Of a stretch of DNA of 64,000 nt, positions 9,850 to 16,168 are shown piece by piece (position 1 is the stretch's first letter; every line of letters starts with the position of its first letter). The stretch comes from Pyxidicoccus sp. MSG2. GTDB taxonomy: Bacteria > Myxococcota > Myxococcia > Myxococcales > Myxococcaceae. Both the position numbers and the translations under genes were made by a program. The notes below the pieces were generated by a model. The model saw only the letters and a program-made list of their open reading frames with translations. It was not told the origin of the DNA and did no database searches. The stretch is taken from NCBI RefSeq assembly GCF_026626705.1, contig NZ_JAPNKC010000001.1, positions 10,998,001-11,062,000 of the forward strand, read 5' to 3'.

Positions 9850-9874
9850 ACGGACGGCCCTCGGGGCCGTCCGT
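9850..9874 (+). terminator. Hairpin after S8 protease gene
   Basis: A perfect 11-bp stem ACGGACGGCCC / GGGCCGTCCGT with a three-base TCG loop starts 13 bases after the protease stop. There is no T-run, so it may act together with the next hairpin. Confidence 0.6.
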
Positions 9875-9913
9875 GTCGATACCGACACTTCAGGCTGCAG
9901 TTCGATGTTAAGG

Positions 9914-9950
9914 AGCCCGGCAATCCCACCAGGTTGCCGGGCTTGTTCTT
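9914..9950 (+). terminator. Rho-independent terminator
   Basis: A perfect 10-bp stem AGCCCGGCAA / TTGCCGGGCT (loop of ten bases, 9924-9933) is followed by TGTTCTTT, the best intrinsic terminator in this part of the window. It ends the protease transcript just four bases before the IS630 left end, so the element inserted immediately behind it. Confidence 0.75.
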
Positions 9951-9953
9951 TGG

Positions 9954-9979
9954 CTAGTAGCTCGGCACAGAGGTTTTGA
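9954..9979 (+). repeat. IS630 left terminal inverted repeat
   Basis: Begins CTAGTAGCTCGGCACAGAGG and pairs with the right end over 26 positions with two mismatches (at base 7 and at base 23). Confidence 0.85.
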
Positions 9980-9984
9980 AGGGT

Positions 9985-11118
9985 TCAGGCGGCAGCGGCG
10001 GCGGCCGCCTGGGCCTGGGGGTACGCGCGCCCGAGTTTGGTGCGGGCGCCCTCGACCGTGAAGCGCCAGCGGACCCGAGCCCGCTCCTTGTTTCGCATCC
10101 GCTCCCATCGGGCCACCTCCCGCTTCAGGGTGGCCTTGTTGGCAATTCGTCTGTCCAAGCATTGGCGGTTGAGCACGCCTATTTCAATCTCCACCATGTT
10201 CAGCCAGCTGGCGTGTTTGGGGACGAAGTGGAACTCCAGCTTCTTCAGAATCCTCCTGGCCTCCTGCGGCGGGAAGGCTTCGTAGAGGGCGCCGGGGCTG
10301 TGCGTGGAAAGGTTGTCGAGCACCACTCGGATGGTTTCTGCCTCCGGGTAGTGCACGTCCACCAGCGCGCGCATTTGCGCCGCGAAGTCCTTGGCGGTCC
10401 GCTGGTCTGAGACTTCGACGTGGCGCCAGGGACGGTGCACGTCCAGAAAGACGAAGAGGTTGGCCGTCCCGTTGCGCTGGTACTCGTAGTCGTAACGGCG
10501 GGGCTTGCCGGGCATGGCCGGCAGGGGCGTACGGACTTCTCCAATCAGCTGGGTGGGCGTCTCGTCGAAGCACACCACCGGCCTCTTGGCGTCTGGTGGC
10601 TCGGCGTAGAGTTCCAGCACGTCCTCCATTCGGGCGACGTACTCGGCGTCCACTTTCGGAATGCACCACATGCGCTGCTGCCAGGGCTTGAGTTCGCTCT
10701 CCTCCAGCCGTCGTCGGACCGTTTCCCGCGACAGCTCCTCGTGCTCGGTCAGCCGCACCAGCTCATCGGCCAGCAACTGGAGCGTCCACCGCGCACGCCC
10801 CTTCGGTGGACTCGAGCAGGCGGTGGCCACCAGCAGCGCCTCCTGCTTGCCCGTCAGCTTGCGCGAGGCCCCCGGCCGCTGCCTCTCGTGCAGGGCGTGC
10901 TCCACGCCTCCTTCTACAAACCGCCGCTTGACTCGGTACACTGTCGAGGCGCCCACCCGGACACTCCTGGCGATCTGCTCGTCGGTGACTCCGGCATGGG
11001 TTGCCAGCAGAATCTGCGCACGCTTGACGTGGCGCACCCGCTCCGTACCGCCACTCACCAGGGCCTCCAACTCTGACTTCTCCTCGGCGGCCAGGGTGAC
11101 GAGGTAACGTACATTCAT
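9985..11118 (-). CDS. IS630 family transposase
   Basis: A 377-residue full-length transposase. Residues about 1-140 form tandem helix-turn-helix modules (VTDEQIARSVRVGASTVYRV; then LTGKQEALLVA and LSRETVRRRLEE). The DDE catalytic core shows Asp185 (CFDETPTQ), Asp268 (VVLDNLSTH) and Glu310 (HASWLNMVE), the IS630 signature. The C-terminus ends in a run of alanines. All catalytic residues are present in one open frame, so it is probably active. Its start at 11118 lies 47 bases from the divergent passenger gene, implying a shared control region. Confidence 0.94.
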   Translation of the reverse strand: MNVRYLVTLAAEEKSELEALVSGGTERVRHVKRAQILLATHAGVTDEQIARSVRVGASTVYRVKRRFVEGGVEHALHERQRPGASRKLTGKQEALLVATACSSPPKGRARWTLQLLADELVRLTEHEELSRETVRRRLEESELKPWQQRMWCIPKVDAEYVARMEDVLELYAEPPDAKRPVVCFDETPTQLIGEVRTPLPAMPGKPRRYDYEYQRNGTANLFVFLDVHRPWRHVEVSDQRTAKDFAAQMRALVDVHYPEAETIRVVLDNLSTHSPGALYEAFPPQEARRILKKLEFHFVPKHASWLNMVEIEIGVLNRQCLDRRIANKATLKREVARWERMRNKERARVRWRFTVEGARTKLGRAYPQAQAAAAAAA

Positions 11119-11165
11119 GCGCTCCGACTCCGTGAAAGGGGGAGTCGGACTACCTCGCTGCCGCC

Positions 11166-11420
11166 GTGTCGATTCCCTCCGCCGCCCCGCCCTTTACCGA
11201 GCTTCAAGGCCAATACCTGGCCTTCATCTACGCCTACACCAAGCTCAACCGGCGCCCTCCCGCGGAGGCCGACATGCAGCGCTATTTCGGCACCACTCCG
11301 CCCACCGTTCACCGCATGGTGCTGGAGCTTGAACGCCGAGGGCTCATCCGGCGCAGCGCCGGACAGGCCCGCAGCATCGAACTGCTGCTGGCCCCGGAAC
11401 GCCTGCCCGTCCTCCGCTGA
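11166..11420 (+). CDS. LexA-like winged-helix DNA-binding protein (IS passenger)
   Basis: An 84-residue protein starting at GTG 11166, inside the IS630 ends. It matches the layout of the LexA N-terminal DNA-binding domain: an initial helix (LQGQYLAFIYAY), RRPPAEADMQRYFGTTPPTV as the helix-turn-helix, then VLELERRGLIRRSAGQARSI as the wing. The C-terminal peptidase domain of LexA is absent, so it cannot self-cleave and would be a simple repressor or accessory factor. Its divergence from the transposase over 47 bases makes regulation of transposition the obvious guess; this is inference. Confidence 0.72.
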   Translation: MSIPSAAPPFTELQGQYLAFIYAYTKLNRRPPAEADMQRYFGTTPPTVHRMVLELERRGLIRRSAGQARSIELLLAPERLPVLR

Positions 11421-11440
11421 GCAGGTCCAAGGCCAATCGG

Positions 11441-11466
11441 TCAGAACCTCTGTGCCGAGGTACTAG
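11441..11466 (-). repeat. IS630 right terminal inverted repeat
   Basis: Read on the minus strand it begins CTAGTACCTCGGCACAGAGG and mirrors the left end at 9954-9979. It ends 21 bases past the passenger gene stop. Confidence 0.85.
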
Positions 11467-11552
11467 CCCACGGGGGAAGTTGCCGCGGAACCGGGGCAAG
11501 AAACGGCCTCGAAAATGATTTCCAGCTGAGCGGACGTCACAGAGAGACATCA

Positions 11553-12107
11553 ATGCCTTATTACGTCATGGTTTGCGAAGGCAAACATCCGATCATGCCA
11601 ATCCGGAAAGGGCCCCGCAAAGGAGGCTGGCGCTTGGGGTGCCTGATTACCGAGCCGGTCGCGCAACCGCTTGTCTACGAACTGGACGGCAACCATCCCG
11701 GCGCCCCGAAGGCCATGTACAGTGCCGAATCTGCACCGCTGATGCACGACTCGGTCCGCATGGCGCTGACCTCGGCAGGGGTGTCGAACATCCAGTATTT
11801 CGACGCAGTGCTCAAAGACCCCGTGTCAGGCAGGGAACTCCTTGATTACAAGGCCTTCAACATCGTCGGCCTTGTCGCATGTGCTGATATGGGCGCATCG
11901 GAAATGATGGACACATCGGATTCGGCAATGGGCGACGCTGATTTCCATGCGCTTGTGATTGATGAAACGAAAACCGGCGGGCAGCTGTTATTCCGACTTG
12001 CTGAAAACACCAGCGCAATCGTGGTGCATGACCGCATCAAGCAGGCCATCGAAGCCGCTGGCATTCCAGGTTTCGTGTTCTACGGCTCTGGCGAATGGTC
12101 TGGCTAG
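11553..12107 (+). CDS. Imm11-like (DUF1629) putative immunity protein
   Basis: A 184-residue protein that resembles the Imm11/DUF1629 family: a central segment VSNIQYFDAVLKDPVSGREL, then DYKAFNIVGLVACAD, and a C-terminal HALVIDETKTGGQLLFRLAE leading to a short amphipathic helix (DRIKQAIEAAGIPG). The family protects cells from polymorphic toxins delivered to neighbours. No toxin gene is next to it; it lies 86 bases from the IS630 end. Its base composition is visibly less GC-rich than its neighbours (many A/T third positions), suggesting transfer. GAGAGA precedes the ATG. Family assignment is from pattern recall and moderately sure. Confidence 0.6.
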   Translation: MPYYVMVCEGKHPIMPIRKGPRKGGWRLGCLITEPVAQPLVYELDGNHPGAPKAMYSAESAPLMHDSVRMALTSAGVSNIQYFDAVLKDPVSGRELLDYKAFNIVGLVACADMGASEMMDTSDSAMGDADFHALVIDETKTGGQLLFRLAENTSAIVVHDRIKQAIEAAGIPGFVFYGSGEWSG

Positions 12108-12215
12108 CCCGGATCGGTCACACCGGGCACGGAGGCACGGAACGTCGCGGGCCTTCGGCATCGTATAGACCCAGCGGATGTGGAGCCACTGGTGTTGGCC
12201 CGCCTCAAACCAACG

Positions 12216-13016
12216 TCAAGCTCCTGGAAATCCTGGGCGCTGCCCGCTGCACCCGTCGATGCATGGAGTGTCGTCGCCAGGGCGCTCCGTGGGACCCGAG
12301 GTGGCGGGGCGCGGAGGTGGGTAGGTGGGGCCGTAACACGCGCCTTTGTGCACGTAATAGGTCATGCCCAGAGCGAAGATGTCGTCAGCCGGTCCGGGCG
12401 CATAGGGCGTGTTCGACGGCTGGAAGGGAAGGCGCACGGAGCGCCATGCCTCCGGTGAGCGGTAGGGCTGCGTCCCGGGAGGAAATGGCGGCGACGTGAG
12501 CATCGCGGCGCCCACGTAACTTCCGGAGCCGAAGTCGGTCAGGAAGACCCTGCCATCCGCGGTGCTCACCAGCACGTTGTCGCCCTTCACGTCTCGGTGG
12601 ACGCCTGCAGCGGCATGGGTGGCAGCCAGGGCCTGCGCGAGACTGGCCAGGGCGTGGAGCACCTGCCGCGAGGTGGGGCGCCGGGCGCGTGCCCAGTCGT
12701 ACAGAGCCACGCCCTCGACCCACTCCATTGCGATGTGCGGGTAGGGGAGGCCGCCGGGTTGCTGCCAGCTCCCGTGGTCCACGAGGCGTGGGACGCTCGG
12801 GTGGTGAAGGCGGGAGAGCAACTCCACCTCCCGTGCGAAGCGCAGGTCTTCCGGATGAAGGGCCAGCTTGAGCGCCACGGTTCTGGAAGACCCTTCCATG
12901 TCGAAGGCGCGGTAGACGGCGCCCTAGGCGCCGCGGCCTCGCTGCTCCCGCAAGTGCCACCGCCCGACCTGGGTACCTGCGGGGAGACGTGTCGGATCGA
13001 GGTGTCCAGGCCGCAT
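12216..13016 (-). pseudogene. Serine/threonine protein kinase, interrupted by in-frame TAG
   Basis: A kinase reading frame running leftwards from ATG 13016 is broken by TAG at 12926-12924, exactly inside the glycine-rich nucleotide loop: GRGA-stop-GAVYRAF, where the family has Tyr (TAC) at this place. Beyond the stop the same frame continues with VALKLAL (ATP Lys), MEWVEG, VHRDVKGDNVLV (catalytic loop), FLTDFGSG (DFG) and PYRSPEAW (activation segment). The C-lobe is cut short after DDIFALGMTYYVHKG and the tail is unrelated-looking. It is therefore doubly damaged. A sequencing error could explain the single-base stop, but the lost C-lobe argues for a true pseudogene. Confidence 0.8.
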
Positions 13017-13226
13017 GGAGTGCCTCGCGAGGAGGGAAGGGGGCGCTGTGTTTGCGGTGAACCTACCGTCCCTGTTGGTACGTGTCAGCGCAATCCCAGG
13101 GGCTGCCTCTCTCCGGAGGCCGTTCCGCCTCTTCACCCCATGCAGGGGTATGGGGGGCGGCGGATTGCTCCGCGGCCCAGGGACCGGCGCTTCTTGTAGA
13201 CCGCTGGTAGATCGCTGGCGAACGTC

Positions 13227-13255
13227 TTGACAATGAGAGCACCGATTGTCACAAT
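13227..13255 (+). promoter_or_regulatory. Candidate promoter of the TetR operon
   Basis: TTGACA (13227-13232), a 17-base spacer and CACAAT (13250-13255). The -10 ends six bases before the ATG at 13262, so the transcript would be leaderless or nearly so. Confidence 0.5.
13228..13251. promoter_or_regulatory. Candidate TetR operator (inverted repeat)
   Basis: TGACAAT / ATTGTCA, a perfect 7-bp inverted repeat with a 10-base spacer, covers the -35 and the start of the -10 of the candidate promoter. This is the expected layout for autorepression by the TetR-type regulator encoded directly downstream. Confidence 0.5.
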
Positions 13256-13261
13256 GGACAT

Positions 13262-13831
13262 ATGCCAGCGACGATGACAGACGATGAGGCAGCTGCCCGC
13301 CGCGCGAAGGTCCTGACCGCCGCGCGCTGGTGCTTCCTCAACTTCGGCTTCGCGAAGACGGCTTTCGAGGACATTGCCAGGCGCGCCGGCCTCTCGCGCA
13401 CGCTGCTCTATCGGCTCTTCAAGGACAAAGAAGACATCTACCGAGCTGTCTTCGTGGACTGGTTGGTCTCTCGGCACCCCGCCGCGAGGGAGGCGGCGAA
13501 CGGCCCGGGCAGCGCCAATCAGCGCTTGCTCAGCGTCTGCCGTCTGATGGCGCTCGAGCCGTGGGCGGAGATGGTCGGAGCGCCGATGGGGAGCGAGTTC
13601 CTCGCGGCGTGCGAGCGAATCGATCCCGAGAGCGAGGCGCTGCATCGCAAGGTCGCGCTTGAGTGCGTCGCCGCCATCCTCGGCAACGAGGCGAGCGCCG
13701 AGGTCTTCCTTCTCGCGCTCGACGGCCTGCTTGCAGACCAACCATCGACCGAGGTGTTCGAGCAGCGCATGAAGGTGCTCGCCGGGCACTTCGCTCCACA
13801 GACAAGGAAGAAAAGCGAGGTGGTGCGATGA
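13262..13831 (+). CDS. TetR family transcriptional regulator
   Basis: A 189-residue regulator. The N-terminal helix-turn-helix is plain: VLTAARWCFLNFGFAKTAFEDIARRAGLS followed by RTLLYRLFKDKEDIYRAVF (about residues 18-63). The remainder is the ligand-binding, dimerising helical domain. It is the first gene of a four-gene set in which each stop overlaps the next start (ATGA at 13828, GTGA at 14487, ATGA at 15188), so it likely controls the downstream NAD(P)-binding protein, membrane protein and SDR. The start at 13262 fits the leaderless promoter; an ATG at 13274 is possible. Confidence 0.88.
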   Translation: MPATMTDDEAAARRAKVLTAARWCFLNFGFAKTAFEDIARRAGLSRTLLYRLFKDKEDIYRAVFVDWLVSRHPAAREAANGPGSANQRLLSVCRLMALEPWAEMVGAPMGSEFLAACERIDPESEALHRKVALECVAAILGNEASAEVFLLALDGLLADQPSTEVFEQRMKVLAGHFAPQTRKKSEVVR

Positions 13832-14490
13832 AGGTCGTCTTCCTCGGCGCGAGCGGCATGGTCGGCGCGGGCGCGCTTCGAGAGGCGCTGAATGCACCCG
13901 AGGTCGAATCGGTGCTCAGCATCGTCAGGGCACCAACCGGCGTTGTTCACCCGAAGCTGCGAGAGCTCCAGATGACCGACCTGTTCGACGTGGCTTCCGT
14001 CGAACAGCAGCTCGTCGGCTACGACGCCTGTATCTGGGCCATCGGCATCAGCTCCTCGGGGCTCGATGAAGCGGCCTACGCCCGGGTTACCGAGGAGCTC
14101 ACGCTGGTCTGGGCGCGCGCGCTGCTGCGGCTCAACCCGAGCATGTCGTTCTGTTACTGCTCAGCGGGTGGCGCCGGTGGCCCCGGCATGTGGGCGCGCG
14201 TGCGGCGACGCGTCGAGAGCGCGCTCAAGGAGATGCCGTTCCAGTACGCGGGTGCCGTTCGCCCCGGCTTCATCCGGCCAGGTCCCGGCATCCGAAGCAA
14301 GACGCGCGCGTACCAGTTCGGCGTGGTGCTGCTCAAGCCGCTGTTCCTTCTCACGCCGCTGCTTGTTCGCTTCATGCCGTTCCTCTTCACCACCTCCGAG
14401 ATTCTCGGCCGCGCCATGCTGCGCGTCGTCCAGGGGCGCGCGGACCGATTCATCCTCGAGTCTGCCGACATCAATCGGGTGGGCGCGTGA
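13828..14490 (+). CDS. NAD(P)-binding epimerase/oxidoreductase-like protein
   Basis: A 220-residue Rossmann-fold protein: MKVVFLGASGMVGAGALREA is a G-x-x-G-x-x-G dinucleotide-binding start, with later IWAIGISSSG and FCYCSAGGAGGPGMW, typical of atypical short-chain dehydrogenases (HTATIP2/YbjT type). A hydrophobic stretch near residues 168-185 (VVLLKPLFLLTPLLVRFMPF) may contact the membrane. The start ATG overlaps the TetR stop by four bases, so translation is coupled. The substrate is unknown. Confidence 0.8.
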   Translation: MKVVFLGASGMVGAGALREALNAPEVESVLSIVRAPTGVVHPKLRELQMTDLFDVASVEQQLVGYDACIWAIGISSSGLDEAAYARVTEELTLVWARALLRLNPSMSFCYCSAGGAGGPGMWARVRRRVESALKEMPFQYAGAVRPGFIRPGPGIRSKTRAYQFGVVLLKPLFLLTPLLVRFMPFLFTTSEILGRAMLRVVQGRADRFILESADINRVGA

Positions 14491-15191
14491 CGACGATGCG
14501 CTCCCGCCGCGGCATGAAGCTCGGCGTCGTCGGGCTGGTGCTCATCGTGCTCGCCGCAGCGTGGCATTCAGGCGTCTTCGCGCGTGTTGGCGAGCCGAGG
14601 GCCCTGGCCGAGGCACTCGTCGAGATGGGAGCGTGGGGCTATCTCGCGTTCATCATCGCGTACGCCGTATTGCAGCCGTTTGGCGTTCCAGGGACGATCT
14701 TCATCGTCGCCGCACCGCTCATCTGGCCGTGGCAGATCGCGTTCGCGCTTTCGATGGTCGGGACGATGTTGGCCAGCGTCGTCGGCTTCTCATTCGCGCG
14801 CTTCGTCGCGAGGGACTGGGTCTCGGCGCGCATCCCCGCGCGACTGCGCAAGTACGACGAGGCGCTCGAGCAAAGCGCTTTCGAGACCGTCGTGGTCCTG
14901 AGGCTGCTCCTCTGGATGCCGCAGGTGCTTCACTCCTTCTTCGGCGTGTCGAAGGTGGGGTTCTGGACTCACTTCTGGGGCTCGCTCGTCGGCTACGTGC
15001 CGCCGCTGCTGCTCGTGAGCTACCTTAGCGCCTCGATGTTCGACGCGTCGGGAAGGATGCAACCCGCCGCGTGGCCAATCATGGCCGGGCTCCTGGCTGC
15101 ATCGCTCGTCATCGCCGCGCTCGCCCGGGCCTGGGCGCGTCGCCGAATCTCGGGGGGCCCATCACCCGAGCACCGTTGGAGAAAATCATGA
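14487..15191 (+). CDS. VTT/TVP38-TMEM64 family membrane protein
   Basis: A 234-residue polytopic inner-membrane protein. Hydrophobic segments occur at the N-terminus (LGVVGLVLIVLAAAWHSGVF), then GYLAFIIAYAVLQPFGVPGTIF with the re-entrant PFGVPG turn typical of the VTT/DedA superfamily, then FALSMVGTMLASVVGFSFARF, a FGVSKVGFWTHFWGSLVGYVPP segment and a C-terminal helix. Homologues are implicated in lipid scrambling. The GTG at 14487 overlaps the previous stop as GTGA; an ATG at 14496 is an alternative start nine bases on. Third gene of the TetR operon. Confidence 0.82.
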   Translation: MTTMRSRRGMKLGVVGLVLIVLAAAWHSGVFARVGEPRALAEALVEMGAWGYLAFIIAYAVLQPFGVPGTIFIVAAPLIWPWQIAFALSMVGTMLASVVGFSFARFVARDWVSARIPARLRKYDEALEQSAFETVVVLRLLLWMPQVLHSFFGVSKVGFWTHFWGSLVGYVPPLLLVSYLSASMFDASGRMQPAAWPIMAGLLAASLVIAALARAWARRRISGGPSPEHRWRKS

Positions 15192-16066
15192 CGCAAGACC
15201 TCGTAGGCAAGGTGATCCTCATCACCGGCGCAACGGACGGCATTGGCAAGGCCGCCGCCACCGAGTTCGCCAGGCGCGGCGCGACGCTGACCATCGTCGG
15301 TCGCAACAAGGAGAAGACCGAGCAGGTGCTTGCCGGGTTGAAGGCGGCAAGCGGGAACCAGAACATCGACGTCCTCCTTTGCGACTTGTCGCGGGTGGCG
15401 GACGTGAAGCGCGCCGCCGAGGACTTCAAAGCCAGGCACGATCGGCTCGACGTCCTCGTCAACAACGCTGGCGCCACGTTCAAGGCGCCGACAATGGGGC
15501 CAGACGGGTTCGAGCTGACGTTCGCGCTGAACCACCTTGCGTACTTCCAGCTCACAACGTCGCTGCTCGACCTGCTCCGGAAGACGCCTGGCGCGCGGAT
15601 CGTATCGACCTCGAGTGGCATGCAGGCGCGAGGGAAGCTCGATCTCGAGAAGACGCCCACGTCTCTCAATGGGTCGGGCCCGAATGCGTACGCGACCTCG
15701 AAGCTTGCGAACATCCTCTTCACCAAGGAACTTCAGCGGCGGCTGGGGGGGACGACAGCGATCGCCAACTGCTTCGAGCCGGGCACCGTGCGGACGCAGT
15801 TCGGTGGCTTCGGGTCCGACCAGGGGTTCCTGCTCAACCTCGTCTACTCGCTCGCGAAGCCATTCGCGAGCACGCCTGAGCAAGGCGCAGACTCCCTGAT
15901 CTGGCTCGCGACCTCTCCGGACGCGACGTCACTCAAGGGCGAGTACGTCTCGAAGCGGCGCCCTGCGCGCCCGCAAAAGCAGGCGCTTGACGCGCAGCTC
16001 GCCGCGGACCTGTGGACGCTGAGTGAGAAACTCTGCGCCGAGGCCGTGGCACGTGCGGCGCGATGA
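15188..16066 (+). CDS. Short-chain dehydrogenase/reductase (retinol-dehydrogenase-like)
   Basis: A 292-residue classical SDR: TGATDGIGKAAA for NAD(P) binding, NNAG (LDVLVNNAGA), catalytic Ser in IVSTSSGM and the Y-x-x-x-K motif YATSK. The arrangement VLLCDLSRVADVKRAAEDF and LTFALNHLAYFQLTTSLLDLL is that of the human RDH11-14/WWOX-like subgroup. The ATG overlaps the membrane protein stop (ATGA at 15188). Last gene of the TetR operon, together suggesting detoxification or modification of a lipophilic compound. Confidence 0.88.
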   Translation: MTQDLVGKVILITGATDGIGKAAATEFARRGATLTIVGRNKEKTEQVLAGLKAASGNQNIDVLLCDLSRVADVKRAAEDFKARHDRLDVLVNNAGATFKAPTMGPDGFELTFALNHLAYFQLTTSLLDLLRKTPGARIVSTSSGMQARGKLDLEKTPTSLNGSGPNAYATSKLANILFTKELQRRLGGTTAIANCFEPGTVRTQFGGFGSDQGFLLNLVYSLAKPFASTPEQGADSLIWLATSPDATSLKGEYVSKRRPARPQKQALDAQLAADLWTLSEKLCAEAVARAAR

Positions 16067-16168
16067 GCCCTCGCAGCGCGTGCACGTTCCGCCGCCTTCC
16101 GCCGTTCAGCCTGGCACCCGAACGCCGAGCTGGAGCTGTCCGCCGCGCGCGCCACCGGGGCGGGTGAG

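Larger units (their letters stand above)
9954..11466. mobile_element. Complete IS630-family insertion sequence with passenger gene
   Basis: About 1.5 kb bounded by near-perfect terminal inverted repeats. The outermost bases at each side are CTAG, consistent with the TA target-site duplication typical of IS630/Tc1 elements (TA at 9955-9956 and 11464-11465). Inside are an intact DDE transposase gene (9985-11118, leftward) and a divergent small LexA-like gene (11166-11420). The intact transposase and matching ends suggest a recent insertion. It sits at the edge of a stretch with an orphan immunity-like gene and a decayed kinase. Confidence 0.88.

Noticed and set aside
7773..9929. 718-residue minus-strand frame opposite the protease gene
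   Set aside because: Arg/Gly/Val/Ala-rich shadow frame; the plus strand has complete S8 catalytic motifs.
12924..12926. The in-frame TAG of the kinase as a recoded codon (pyrrolysine or other)
   Set aside because: No evidence of recoding in myxobacteria and the C-lobe of the protein is damaged as well; a plain nonsense codon is simpler.
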